Positions 34,004 through 47,174 of a DNA stretch of 64,000 bases are shown piece after piece. Below the pieces are notes generated by a model, which saw nothing but the letters and a program-made list of their open reading frames with translations, was not told the origin of the DNA and did no database searches. Source of the stretch: Manihot esculenta (taxonomy: Eukaryota > Streptophyta > Magnoliopsida > Malpighiales > Euphorbiaceae); assembly GCF_001659605.2 (NCBI RefSeq), contig NC_035165.2:15176419-15240418 (forward strand), written 5' to 3'. The translations under genes and the position numbers were made by a program. The number at the start of each line of letters is the position of its first letter. Within the stretch, counting starts at the first letter, position 1.

Positions 34004-36314
34004 TGTAATACCCGGCTAGACTCCGGTATCAGAATTCCTACCGTCCGGTAGAATCTGGGATGTCGAAAACCTCTAGAAGGGTAAAACCATGTTTTCATAA
34101 AATATTTTAATGTATTTTATGGTTTTAAGCAAGAAAGGAAATGAGTTTTGTATGAAAATAACCTTGGAGGAAGACCAAGGTTCGGTCGCCGAACCTCAAG
34201 TTCGACTGCCGAACATGCATGCATTTCGGGAGTGCTTTAGGCCCCCGAAGGCATGAGAGAGGGAAGTCCAAGTTCGGCTCGGCCGCTGAACATGACATGC
34301 ATGCGGAGGCATGTTAGGCCCCCAAAAGTGGCCTGGCCAGCCACCTATAAAGGGGTCCCCATGTCCGAACGGGTGAGCTTTTCTCCCCGTTTTCGGCCAA
34401 GGTGAGTTCTCCGCCATCCCTCATCGATTTTGAGCTTCTTCCTTCGAATCTCCATGATTTTCTTATGAGTTTTCACTTGGTTTGAAGTTATTTGAGTAAA
34501 AGAGCAAGTTTTGAAGCTTGGAGACCAAAGAGTTGATTTCTCCCCATCTCCAGGCTAGGATCATCTTTCCTCTCGATCTTCAAGAGGTAAGCTTACATCC
34601 AACCTTCCTTGTATGTTTTAAACAAGTTTTATGAAGATCTTTGGGGTAGAATTGCATGTTTAGGTTATTGTTGAGTTTATGGGTTTATGTTATGCTTATG
34701 AGCAATGTGGGTTGTTTGATGTGTTTTGGTTGGGGTTTAAGTTAGTTTGAGACCCCTATGTGCTTGTTGGCTTGAGTTTGCATGTTGTAGACTAGGTAAA
34801 TGCATGATGGAATGGATTGGGAGTCATTTGTGCATGAAAGAGGCTGAGTTCTGCCCTTTGGAAGAACTCAGGTTCGGCAGCTGAAGGAACTTTCGGCCGC
34901 CGAACCTGCCTGTGGAGGCCAACTTTTGGCTGCCGAACCCTGCCCTCGAAAGTGGACTTTCGGCTCTGGAAGGGAGTTTCGGCCGCTAAAGGTGCCGCCG
35001 AACATGCGTGAGTTTCGTCTCTGGAGGGAACCTTCGGCCGCCGAAAGTGCCGCCGAAGGTGCATGACTTTCGGCTCTGGAGGGACTTTCGGCCGCCGAAC
35101 CTGCCGCCGAAAGTGCCCTGTTCAGCCTTCTTTTGCATGATTTATGTGATTGTTTTATGGTGTTTTAGGGGGTTTTTGGGGAGTATTTTAGAGTCATGTT
35201 CATGGATGTTTGGTCCCTCATTTGAGTCCACCTGTGTAGGTTCGGACCCGAGGAACCGAGGATCTCAGCAGTGAGATAGCTGCTTTAGAGTCATTAGAGC
35301 TTCAGCCAGAGGTGAGTGGAATAACTCTTTATGTTTCAAAGCAAATAAATAAATAAATTTTGAGCATGATACATGCATCACGTATGCCATGAGATATACT
35401 AGGTTGTTTGCATTAGAATTCACGAATATGTTGCATTGCATAACTTGATGATGATGTGGATGGATGTTGAATGATCCTTTAGTCCTCGTATGTTATGGTA
35501 TGATGATGATACGGTATAGATAGCCAGTGAGGCCCATTCTACGCCTCTGGCACTATGTTAAGAGAAAGACTAGTGAGGCCCATTCTATGCCCCTAGCACT
35601 ATGGAATGTTATGCTATGTTATGTTATGTTAAGAGAAAGACCAGTGAGGCCCATTCTACGCCCCTGGCACGATTGGACTATGTAAAGGACTATTGGTGAC
35701 AAGTCCATCCTTGATGTGATTTGTTTGTGATGTGTTGCATTTCATGAAAGCATGAAATTTAAATTGAATGTTTATTTATTCTGCTCACTGGGCTTTATAG
35801 CTCACCCCTCTCCCTTAACCCCCAGGTTTGCAGGTACAGGGTAGACCAGGAAGTCAGCAGGAGTAGAGTTATGTTTTATGTTATGGATAGATGTGGACAT
35901 GAATATGATGTAATGTAAAAATATAGTATAGAAATGTAATGTATTGATGCTTATGGAAGTTTAGAGTTGTTCTTGACCATAGTATGTTGTTAATCCCTTT
36001 TCGGTACATGATCTTAAATGTTTAATGATGATTATGTAAACCAAGCTTAATGTATGTTATGATACCCCATTAGAGTATTTGATGAGGACTCCAGTGAGAG
36101 GTTTTATGTTATGATTTGTGCATACACAGGTTAAGCTTGGTGAAGGAATGAATGAATGAATAAATGAGAAAGTTTTAAATTTTTATGTAATTGTTGATCA
36201 TGTATGGGATTAAACAGGTATACAGGATGAATGTTTGGCTTGCTACGGGTCCCAGCGGCCTTAAGCCGATCTGGATCCTAGCGCTGGTAGCGGTCCGGTT
36301 TTCGGGTCGTTACA
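34004..36314 (+). repeat. 5' LTR of Tekay-3
   Basis: 2,311 bp, ending TCGGGTCGTTACA at 36314. TATAAAGGGG at 34346-34355. Splice-like signals: donor CAAGAG|GTAAG (GT at 34587), acceptor CTGTGTAG (AG at 35238-35239), donor CAGAG|GTGAG (GT at 35312). The minisatellite at about 35521-35670 has units with GTGAGGCCCATTCTACGCC and CTGGCAC. Several motif copies are decayed by C-to-T or G-to-A changes. Confidence 0.95.
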
Positions 36315-36317
36315 GAT

Positions 36318-36329
36318 TGGTATCAGAGC
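36318..36329 (+). promoter_or_regulatory. Primer-binding site of Tekay-3 (initiator tRNA-Met)
   Basis: TGGTATCAGAGC three bases after the LTR end, as in Tekay-1. Confidence 0.95.
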
Positions 36330-36584
36330 CCTAGGTTCATATGGTCATACCTAGAGTGTCGGGCTCATAGATGTTCTAGAAGGTCAAGCACAATAGGAAA
36401 ATCATGTCCACTAGGATAGGATGTAGAGTCTTGTCTTGAATGATGATGTGAAATGCTATGATTATATGCATGTGCATTAATGATATGTTATGTATGTGAT
36501 GTATGTGATGCGGGTTCATGTGTTTGCACATGAACCATTTGATGCTAATGTTTTTGTGATGGGCGTTGTTTTTCAGTAAGCAAG

Positions 36585-37695
36585 ATGAGAGGAACTCGTT
36601 GATCTGCAAGATTGACTGGAGTACCACCCCAGGACGAGGGCACGGATGCCCGTCCTCCAGCATTGCCCAGGGCAATGTCCTGCAGGTCAAGCAGGGAGAG
36701 AGCATCAAGGGACCCTAGAAGGTCTTTTGATGTGAGCAGAAGGGGAACAGTGCAGGGAGGAATGTCAGAGGATGTGGGGGATGAGATGGATGTGGATCAG
36801 AGGAGGGATGGCAGTCTTGGAGTGAGTATGTCGGAAGAGGGCATGGGAGAGTCCCAAGGAGGCACTCAGGCCTCGGGATTTGTTCAGCCATCCCAATACC
36901 CACCCTTTTCTCAGAATCCCGGGTATTCGATGGGAGGTGCATCGAATTACCCCAGCTTTAGCCCTTACCACTCACACATGCCATACCCACCTTTCTACCC
37001 ACTGTACCCACAGTACCCTATGTACCCACCCCCATCTTTCTACCCAGGTACATCAAACCCTACCCCAGGGGATGTTGCACCTCCTCCACCACCAGTAGCA
37101 CCTACTGTCCCAGAAACCCAAGTATCGAAACCTAGCTCATCTGGAGGGAGCAAGGTCAAGATGACCGATTACATGAAGCTGGGTGCTCCCCAGTATGAAA
37201 CTGGTGATGACTCGTTTGTGTACCTTGAGAGGGTCAGAATGATTACAGATGAGATAGGAGCTGATGACAGTAGAGCCATTCAAATGGCTGGGTTCACACT
37301 GAAGTGCAAGAAGGCCCGAGAGTGGTTTAAGAACTATGTGAACCCGAGGTTGGACAACCTATCATGGGAGGAGTTTGCAAATGAGTTTGCAGGATGGGCT
37401 TTTCCTGACAGTTCAAGGGAGTTGAAGATGATTGAATTTGAGCAGTTGAGGCAGATAGATGAGATGAGTGTGGATGAGTACACAGACAAATTCTTGGAGT
37501 TGTTGCCGTTTGCTGGGCAAAATCTAGACACAGATCAGAAGAAGTCAAGGAGGTATATCATGAGGCTCCATTCCAGGTATTCCTCCTTGATTCAGTCAGC
37601 AGAGAGGGAGAGTTTCCATGCCATAGTAGATATGGCTCGGAGAATGGAGGCTAGTGCAATAATCAAGGGAAAAGTTAAACAGTCAGTGGCACAGC
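36585..37695 (+). pseudogene. Tekay-3 gag, 3'-truncated by insertion and stopped at codon 6
   Basis: The native ATG is at 36585-36587, just after a GTTTTTCAG acceptor-like signal. Codon 6 is TGA (36600-36602) where Tekay-2 has CGA, a CpG-type transition. The frame then stays open for the rest of the visible gag. It has an Arg/Ser-rich N-terminus, a Pro/Tyr-rich region ([20 protein letters not shown], about 36990-37050) and the capsid-like core [13 protein letters not shown]. At 37695, after VKQSVAQ, the Tekay-4 LTR interrupts it before the zinc knuckle. The gag would coat element RNA. Confidence 0.9.
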
Positions 37696-39593
37696 TATAA
37701 CGACCCGGAATCCGAACCGTTACCGGCGCTAGGATCCAGATCGGCATAAGGCCGCTGGGACCCGTAGCAAGCCTGACATACATCCTGTAAACCTGTTTAA
37801 TCCCATGCATGATTAAAATAAAAATAAAAATTTTGAACTTTTCTCATTCATTTACCAAACTCAACTTGTGCATGCACAACTAATGATCATAATCATCAAC
37901 CCCACATTGGAGTCCTCATCAATGCTCCAATGGGGTAACATATTATCATAAAAGTTTGGTTAAACTTAAACATCATAAAACATTTCATTAAAAGATCATG
38001 TAACCGAAAAGGGATTAACAACATACTAGGGTCAAGCACAATTCTAAACCTCAATACTCATCATTACATTACATAACTGTTTAATGCTTTACAATATATC
38101 ATGTCCACATCTAACTATTACATAGACATAGCTTTACTCTTCTTGACCTCCTGGCCTATCCCGAACCTGCATACCTGGGGAATTAGGGAAATGGGGTGAG
38201 CTACTAGAGCCTAGTGAGCAGAATAATAAAACATTTAGAATACATGCTATCATGGAATGCATCACATCACAGATAAGTCACATCAAGGATGAACTTGTCA
38301 CCAATAGCCTTCTACATATTCCATAGTGCCAGAACGTAGAATGGGTCCTGGTCTTTATTCCATAGTGCCAGAACGTAGAATGGGTCCTGGTCTTTCTCCT
38401 ACATAACATATCATAACATTCCAAGGTGCCAGGGACGTAGAATGGGTCTTCCTGGACTTTCTCTTACATAGTGCCAGGGACATAGAATGGGTCTTCCTAG
38501 ACTTCCATACCATATCATCATCATGCCATAATATACCATACAAGGGCTAATGGATCATTCAATGTTCATCCACATCAATAACATAATATGCAGTGCAACA
38601 TATTCGTGAATTTCTAATGCAACAACCTAGAATATCACATGGCATTCATGATGCATGAGTTATGCCAAAACTTTCATTAATTTAAAATATAAAGATTTAT
38701 TCTACTCACCTCAGGCTGACTCTAAAGCTGCTAGCTCACTGCTGGGGTCCTCGGTTCCTCGGGTCCGAACCTACACAGGTGGACTCAAATAAGGGACCAA
38801 ACATCCACAAACATAACTCTAAAATACTCCCTAAAACCCCCCCTAAAACACCTTAAAACAATCATAGAAATCATGCAAAGGAGGGCTGAACAGGGCACTT
38901 TCAGCGGCAGGTTCGGCAGCCGAAAGTCCCTCCAGAGCTGCAAGTCATGCACCTTCGGCGGCACTTTCGGCGGCCGAAGGTTCCCTCCAGAGACAAAACT
39001 CATGCATGTTCGGTGGCACCTTCGGCAGATGAAACTCCCTTCCAGAGCCGAAAGTCCACTTTCGGGGGCAGGGTTCGACAGCCAAAAGTTGGCCTCCACA
39101 GGCAAGTTCGGCGGCCGAAAGAGACTTCGGCTGCCGAACCTGAGTTCTTCCCAAGGGCAGAACTCAGACTCTTTCATGCATAAAAACCTCCCAATCCATT
39201 CACACATGCATTTACCTATTCTACAACATGCAAACTCAAGCCAACAAGCACATAGGGGTCTCAAACTAACTTAAACCCCAACCAAAACACATCAAACAAC
39301 CCACATTGCTCAAAAACTCAACATAACCCATAAAACCAACAATAACCTAAACATGCATTTCTACCCCACAAAACTCATAAAACTTATTTAAAACATAATA
39401 GAATGGCTGGATCGAAGCTTACCTCTTGAAGATCTAGAGGAGAAACGATCCTAACTTGGAGATGGGGGAGATCTCAACTCTTTGGTCTCCAAGCTCCAAA
39501 ACTTGCTCTTTTGCTCAAATATCTTCCAATCAAGATAAAACTCCTTAAAACTCTAAAGATCGGAAGAAAAATATCAAAAACGAACCATGGGAG

Positions 39594-41845
39594 TGTAATA
39601 CCCGGCTAGACTCCGGTATCGGAACACCTACCGTCCGGTGGAATCTCGGATGTCGGAGATCTCTAGAAGGGTAGAACCATGTTTTATAAAAATGTTTTAA
39701 TGTGTTTTATGATTTTAAGTGTGAAATTAAATGAGTTTTTGCATGAAAGTCCTTGGAGGAAAACCCAGGTTCGGCCGCCGAAAGCCAAGTTCAGCCGCCG
39801 AACATACATGCGTTTTGGAGGCACGTTAGGCCCCCGAAAGCATAAGTTAGGGAAGTCCAGTTTCGGCCGCCGAAAGGCAAGTTCAGCCGCCGAACATTGC
39901 ATGGATGCGAGAGCGCATTCGGCCCCCGAACGTGGCCTGGCCAGCCACCTATAAAAGGGGCACTTAGCCGAAATGGGTGAGTTTTCTCCCATTTTCGGCC
40001 ACAGCAAACTTCCGACCTTCCCTTTGCAACTCTTGTGTTCTTCCTTCAAATCCCCACCATTTTTCTTGAGTTTTAAACTCACATTGCAAGTTTTGAGCAT
40101 TTAAACCAAGTTTTGGAGCTTTGGGAACTCAGGAGCTCATTTTCGTGGATCTCCAAGTTTAGGTCGTCTCCCTCTCGATCTTCAAGAGGTAAGAGCCGAT
40201 CTTAAGCTCCTTATGTGTTTTAAATAAGTTTTATGCAAGATCTATGGGTAGAAATGTATGTTAGGTTATTTGTTGAGTTATGGGTTAATGTTGATGTTTT
40301 GAACAATGTGTGTGGATTTTGAGTATTTGAAGTGTTGTAGTTGGGGTATATGATTGTTTGAGACCCCTAGGAACCTTTATGCATGTTTTAGTTGAGCTAT
40401 ATGCATGATTTGAAGCTTTGGGAGGCAAGAGGTTCATGTGAACCAAGTTTCTGCCCTTCTGGCAGAAACCAGGTTCGGCCGCCGAAGGGAGTTTCGGCCG
40501 CCGAACCCCCTTGTGGAGGCAGCATTCGGCTGCCGAAGCTTGCCCCCGAAAGAAGACTTTCGTCTCTGTCTGGGAGTTTCGGCCGCCGAAGGTGCCGCCG
40601 AACCTGCCTGACTTTCGGCTCTGGAGGGACTTTCAGCCGCCGAACCTGCCGCCGAAAGTGCCCTGTTCAGCCATTTCTTGCATGTTTTTATGTGATGTTT
40701 AGGGGGTTTATGGGAAGTATTTTAGAGTTATGTTCAAGTATGTTTGGTCCCTCATTTGAGTTCACCTGTGTAGGTTCGGACCCGAGGAACCGAGGACCTC
40801 AGCAGTGAGTTCAGCTGCTTCGGTGTTGTCAGAGTCAGCCAGAGGTGAGTGGAACTAAACTCAATCTTTTAAATTAAATGTTTTATCATGTTTCATGCAT
40901 CATGATTATGCAATAGGATGATTGCATTAGTATTCACGAATATGCTGCATTGCATCGATTGTTGTTGATGTGGGTGAATGTTGGATGACCCAATTAGTCC
41001 ATGACAGGAAGACCAGGCCCTATGCTACAGGCCTGGCACAGAGTAAGAAAGACCAGGCCCCATTCTACAGGCCTGGCACAGAGTAAGGAAAGACCAGGAT
41101 CCCATCCTATGGTCTAGCACGGTCACGGGACTCGAAGACCAGGAGCTCAGAGGAGGCCCTGGGGAAATGGTAAGTAAAGTATGTTCTGACAGGAAAGACC
41201 AGGACCCCATTCTACAGGCCTGGCACAGAGTTAACTTGGACTAATTGGAGACAAGTTCACCCAACCCTTATGTGAATTGTCTGTGTTATGATGCATTTCA
41301 TTAAAGCATAGTGTTAAAATGTTTTATAGTTCAGCTCACTGGGCTTTTAGCTCACCCCTCTCCCTTTACCCCCAGGCTTGCAGGTACAGTATAGAGCAGG
41401 AGTCCGGATAGAGTAAAGAAGTTATGTTTATGTAATAGCTAGCAATGGGCATGATCAAATTGTAATGTAAAAGTACAGTATAGTTATGTAATGAGGTTTA
41501 TGGATGTTAGTGGTGTGCTTGACCATAGATTTTTGTATCCCTTTTTATACATGATCTTAGAGATTTTTTATGATGTTTGTGTGAACCAACTCAACAAATG
41601 TTATATCACCCATTGGGGGTACAGATGAAATCCCACAGAGGGATCAATGTTATGTTAATGTTATGCACAGGTTGAGTTTGGTTGATGTTCATGGAAAGAA
41701 AAGTTTTAATTTTTATGCATGTTGTTGATCATGTATGGGATTATACAGGTTTACAGGTTTTATGACAGGCTTGCTACGGGTCCCGGCGGCCTTAAGTCGA
41801 CCCGGATCCTAGCGCCGGTAGCAGTCCGATTTTTGGGTCGTTACA
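39594..41845 (+). repeat. 5' LTR of Tekay-2
   Basis: TATAAAAGGGG at 39950-39960, preceded by motif pairs starting at 39770/39790 and 39862/39882. Splice-like signals: donor CAAGAG|GTAAG (GT at 40189), acceptor CTGTGTAG (AG at 40772-40773), donor CAGAG|GTGAG (GT at 40845), acceptor TTTACCCCCAG (AG at 41374-41375). Minisatellite at about 41005-41225 (GACCAGGCCC...CAGGCCTGGCACAGAG). Non-coding. Confidence 0.96.
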
Positions 41846-41848
41846 GAA

Positions 41849-41860
41849 TGGTATCAGAGC
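41849..41860 (+). promoter_or_regulatory. Primer-binding site of Tekay-2 (initiator tRNA-Met)
   Basis: TGGTATCAGAGC three bases after the LTR end (spacer GAA). The following 257 bases to the gag ATG form the untranslated leader, which ends in GTTTTTCAG. Confidence 0.95.
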
Positions 41861-42117
41861 CCTAGGTTCATATGGTCGGACCTAGAGTGTCGGGCTCATA
41901 GAGGTTATAGAAGGTCAAGCACAATAGGAAAGATCATGTCCACTAGGATAGGATGTGGAGTCCTGTCTTGCATGATGATGTGAAATGCCATGACTTTATG
42001 CATGTGCATTAATGATGTGCTATGATATGTGATGTATGTGATGCGGGTTCATGTGTGCCCACATGAACCATATGATGCTAATGATTATGTGCTGTGTACT
42101 GTTTTTCAGAAAACAGG

Positions 42118-45100
42118 ATGAGAGGAACTCGTCGATCAGCAAGATTGACTGGAGTACCACCTGAGGATGAGGGCATGAGCGCCCGTCCTCCAGCATTGCC
42201 TGGGGCAATGTCTAGTAGGTCTAACAGAGAGAGAGCAGCAAGAGACCCTAGAAGGTCTCTGGATCTGGGTAGAAGGAACTGTTCAGGGAGGAGCGTCAGA
42301 GGACGTGGGGGACGATATGGACGTAGAGCAGCGGAGGGATGGCAGTTTGGGAGTTAGTATGTCGGAGGAAGGCATGGGAGAGTCCCAAGGAGGCACTCAG
42401 GCCTCGGGATTTGTTCAGCCACCTCACTACCCACATTTCTCACAACACCCCGGGTATTCGATGGGAGGTACCTCGGATTACCCTAGTTTCACCCCTTATC
42501 CCACACAGATGCCATACCCACCGTACTACCCACCATATTCACAGTACCCGATGTATCCACCACCACCCTACTATCCAAGTCCAGCAAACCCTACCTCAGA
42601 AAATGTTGCACCACCTCCACCACCTGCAGAACCAGCAGTCCTAGTTGTTCAGCCACCTAGACCTAGCTCAGCCAGTGGGAGCAAGGTTAAGATGACTGAT
42701 TACATGAAATTGGGTGCTCCCCAGTATGAAAAAGGGGATGACCCATTTGTGTACCTTGAAAGGGTTAAAGTAATCACAAATGAGATTGGGGCTGATGACA
42801 GTAGAGCCATTCAGATGGCCGGGTTCACGCTTAAGTGCAAGAAGGCACGGGAGTGGTTCAAGAATTATGTGAACCCGAGAGTGGACAGCATGACTTGGGA
42901 AGAGTTTGCAAACGAGTTTGCAGGGTGGGCTTTTCCCGATAGTTCAAGGGAGCTGAAGATGATAGAGTTCGAACAGTTGAGGCAGACGGATGAAATGAGT
43001 GTGGAGGAGTTCACCGACAGATTTTTGGAGCTGTTGCCTTTTTCTGGGCAGAGTCTGGATACAGATTCGAAGAGGTCAAGGAGGTATGTTATGAAACTCC
43101 ATTCCAGGTATTCCTCCTTGATTCAGTCAGTGGACAGGGAGATGAAGGCCAGTGCCATCGTTCAGGGGACAGTTAAGCAGTCAGTGGCACAGTCTTCCGG
43201 TTCTAAAACTCCGGGTGGAGGAAGGTTAGATCCCTCTACCTTGAGTGCAGCAGCTTCAGGCAGTAAGAGATGGGGTAAACCCAAGGGTAAGAAGAACAAG
43301 TTCTGGAATAAAGTCAAGTCTAGTCTGGGATTTGGGAGTGGCTCAAGCTCTGGTGCGGATAATGCCGTTTGTGCGAGGTGTGGTAGACCACACAAGGGAG
43401 TATGTCGGTTTGGGACGAATGCCTGCTTCAGATGTGGTCAGGAGGGGCATATAGCTCGAGACTGTCCAAGAGCGGCCCCGATGGCTCAGTCCCAGCAGAA
43501 AGCTTCAGGCAGTGTAGCGCAGCCAGCAGCTCCAGCCATGACTCAGGCCAGTGGCAGAGGCAGAGGGAGAGGCGCAACCTCTTCTTCAGCGGGTTTCAGA
43601 GGTGAAGGTCCATCAGCTCCGGCACGGATCTTCACAATGACACAGCAGGAGGCAGACGCATCCAACACCGTGGTGGCAGGTAATCTCGTCATAGGTTGTT
43701 CGGATGTTTATGCATTGATGGACCCTGGTGCATCTCATTCTTTTATTGCTCCGAGAGCCGTGGGGAGATTAGGTCTGATGACTTCTGGGTTAGAGTGTCC
43801 TCTCTGGGTCAGTGGACCCAAGTGTGATCCATCAGTGGCAGAGTCAGTCTGTCAGTGTAGTCCAGTTTTTGTTGAGGGGAGATGCATGTCCGCCGACCTT
43901 GTGGTTCTAGATTTGACAGATTTTGACGTCATTCTAGGGATGGACTGGTTATCTACCCATGGTGCTACCTTGGACTGCAGGGACAAGGTAGTCAGGTTCA
44001 GAGGTCAGGATGGATCAGAGGTCGTCTTCAGAGGAGACAGGAGGGGTACACCTAGAGGTATGATCTCAGCTCTTCAGGCTCGTAGGTTGCTTAGGAAGGG
44101 ATGTCAGGGGTATTGGGCTCATGTGAGAGAGCTTAGCAGTCAGGTCAGAGAGCCCGCCTCGGTGCCAGTGGTGAGAGAGTTCTTAGATGTATTCCCAGAC
44201 GAGCTGCCAGGTTTACCACCTGCTAGGGAGATAGAGTTCGAGATAGAACTGATGCCTGGAACCCGACCGATCTCTATCCCTCCCTACAGGATGGCGCCAG
44301 CAGAATTGAAAGAGTTGAAGGAGCAGTTGCAGGAGCTGGTAGACAAGGGCTTCATCCGACCGAGTACCTCACCCTGGGGTGCTCCAGTTTTGTTTGTGAG
44401 AAAGAAGGATGGATCCCTTAGGCTTTGTATCGACTACAGACAGTTGAACAAAGTCACTACCAAGAACAAGTACCCATTGCCAAGGATCGACGATCTATTC
44501 GACCAGCTAGCAGGAGCGGGTTGTTTCTCTAAAATAGATCTGAGGTCCGGGTATCATCAGTTGAGGATCAGGGAAGAGGACGTTCCAAAGACAGCTTTCA
44601 GGACCAGATATGGGCATTTTGAGTTCCTTGTGATGCCGTTCGGGTTGACTAACGCCCCTGCAGCATTCATGGATCTCATGAACAGAGTGTTTAGCCAGTA
44701 CCTGGATCACTTCGTTATTGTCTTCATAGATGATATCTTGGTGTATTCCAGGAATGCAGAGGAGCATGCCCATCATCTGAGGTTGGTTCTACAGACCTTG
44801 AGGGAGCATGGCTTGTATGCCAAGTTCTCCAAGTGTGAGTTCTGGCTGAGGAGCATTTCGTTCTTGGGGCATGTAGTGTCAGAGAATGGGATAGAGGTGG
44901 ACCCCAAGAAGACAGAAACTGTGGCTAACTGGCCTAGACTCACTTTAGTGACAGAGATCAGGAGTTTCTTGGGTTTGGCAGGTTACTACAGGAGGTTTGT
45001 TCAGGACTTCTCAAAGATAGCAGCTCCTCTGACCAGACTAACCAGGAAGAATCAGAAGTTTGTGTGGACCGACCAGTACGAAGAGAGTTTTGAAGAGCTT

Positions 45101-47065
45101 AAGAAGAGGTTGACTTCAGCGCCAGTTTTAGCTCTGCCATCTAGTGATGAGGACTTTACAGTCTTTTGTGATGCGTCCCGTGTGGGACTGGGTTGTGTGC
45201 TTATGCAGAATGAGAAGGTGATTGCTTATGCTTCCAGGCAGCTAAAGAAGCATGAGTTGAATTACCCCACACATGACCTTGAGATGGCAGCAGTAATCTT
45301 TGCACTCAAGATGTGGAGGCACTACCTCTCTGGGGTAAAATGTGAGATCTTTACAGATCATAAGAGCCTGCAGTACATCCTGAGTCAAAGAGATTTGAAC
45401 TTAAGACAGAGGAGATGGGTAGAGCTGCTGAGTGACTATGATTGCAAGATTCAGTATCATCCGGGTAAGGAGAATGTCGTGGCAGACGCGCTAAGCCGGA
45501 AGTCACTAGGCAGTCTATCCCACATCACGGCAGAGAGGAGACCAGTGGTGAAGGAGTTTTACAAGCTCATTGAGGAAGGTCTACAGTTGGAGTTGTCTGG
45601 TACAGGTGCCTTGGTCGCTCAGATGAAAGTGACACCCGTGTTTCTGGAGCAGGTGGCTCAGAAACAGCATGAGGACCCAGAGTTAGTGAAGATTGCCAGG
45701 ACTGTTCAGTCAGGCAAGGACAGTGAGTTCCGATTCGACAATAAGGGGATCCTCCGCTATGGGAGTCGACTTTGTGTACCAGATGACATTGGGCTAAAAG
45801 GAGACATTATGAGAGAGGCTCATAGTGCAAGATACAGCATTCACCCCGGAGCCACCAAGATGTATCAAGATCTGAAGAAAGTTTACTGGTGGCCAGCTAT
45901 GAAGAAAGAAGTGGCACAGTTTGTGTCAGCCTGCGAAGTATGTCAGAGGGTGAAGCTGGAACATCAGAAGCCGGCTGGAATGCTTAACCCACTACCTATT
46001 CCAGAGTGGAAATGGGAGAATATAGCTATGGACTTCGTAGTGGGGTTACCGGCGACGTCCAACAGATTGGACTCCATATGGGTGATTGTGGACAGACTCA
46101 CCAAATCTGCTCACTTCATCCCTGTTAAGAGTGGCTATTCTGTGGACAAGTTGGCGCAGGTGTACGTTGATGAGATAGTCAGACTGCATGGGGTTCCTGT
46201 TTCAATAGTGTCAGATAGAGGGCCCCAGTTCACCTCCAGGTTTTGGCGGAGTCTGCAGGATGCCATGGGTACTAGGTTGGATTTCAGCACTGCCTTCCAC
46301 CCACAGACAGACGGACAGTCAGAGAGGACCATCCAGACCATAGAAGATATGCTAAGGATGTGTGTGCTGGACTTTGGCGGTTCTTGGAGGCAGCATCTAC
46401 CTTTGGTGGAGTTTGCCTACAATAACAGCCATCATGCTAGCATAGGGATGGCCCCATATGAAGCTTTATATGGAAGGAAGTGCAGGTCACCTGTTTGCTG
46501 GGAAGAAGTTGGAGAAAAGGCCTTGGCAGGGCCTGAGCTAGTAGAGATCACCAGCAGGGTGGTACCCTTAATCAGAGAAAGAATCAAGACTGCTGCGAGC
46601 AGACAGAAGAGTTATGCAGACATCCGCAGAAGACAGGTAGAGTTTCAGGAGGGGGATCTGGTATTGCTTAAGGTGTCTCCAATGAAAGGAGTGGTTCGCT
46701 TTGGGAAGAAAGGTAAACTAGCCCCACGATACATCAGACCCTTCGAAATCTTGCAGAAGATTGGGAACGTGTCGTACAAGCTAGATTTGCCTGCTTCAAT
46801 GGCAAGAATCCATCCGGTTTTCCATGTTTCAATGTTGAGGAAATTTGTGTCAGATCCGGGCAAGGTTCTTAGTGAGCCTGATGTGGAGATCCAAGAGGAT
46901 CTTACCTATGTTGAGCAGCCAGTGCGGATCATAGACACTCAGATCAGAAAGCTAAGAAACAAGGAAATCCCGATGGTGAAAGTCCTATGGAACCACCACA
47001 AGATGGAAGAGTGCACCTGGGAGACACGGGAGTCCATGCTCCAGCAATATCCCCATCTCTTTTAA
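42118..47065 (+). CDS. Tekay-2 gag-pol polyprotein (one frameshift near the N-terminus)
   Basis: It encodes the capsid and all enzymes for reverse transcription and integration. Start ATG 42118 ([12 protein letters not shown]). A 2-bp deletion near 42273, relative to Tekay-3, shifts the frame; from 42305 the frame is open for 1,586 codons to TAA at 47063-47065. Numbering from 42305: Pro/Tyr-rich region at about 35-105, gag core with [13 protein letters not shown], zinc knuckle [14 protein letters not shown] (374-387), protease DPGASHSFI (Asp 473), RT with FIDD (807-810), RNase H Asp 956 (FCDAS), integrase zinc finger, catalytic Asp 1243, Asp 1304 and Glu 1340 (D-35-E), GPF/Y-like module, and chromodomain (about 1533-1586) with [10 protein letters not shown]. 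The length fits a chromovirus. As written it cannot make full-length gag unless the shift is bypassed. Confidence 0.95.
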
Positions 47066-47137
47066 AGGTTAGTATCCTTGTGTGCTAGGTGTTATGTATG
47101 TATGTTACGTTGTTTTGCTATGCATGTACTAGTTGAG

Positions 47138-47174
47138 GAACATTCGGGGACGAATGTTCTTAAGGGGGGGAGAA
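47138..47174 (+). promoter_or_regulatory. Perfect hairpin plus polypurine tract of Tekay-2
   Basis: A 9-bp perfect stem (GAACATTCG / CGAATGTTC) with a GGGA loop (47138-47159) is followed directly by TTAAGGGGGGGAGAA-type purines up to the 3' LTR at 47175. Confidence 0.88.

Larger units (their letters stand above)
34004..37695 (+). mobile_element. Tekay-3 (plus), left part only
   Basis: It begins TGTAATACCCGG at 34004 within the CRM-like element, and the 5 bp before it is ACTGG (33999-34003). It comprises the 5' LTR, PBS and a truncated gag, and is then interrupted at 37696 by Tekay-4. The remaining gag-pol and 3' LTR should lie to the right of the window. Confidence 0.93.
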
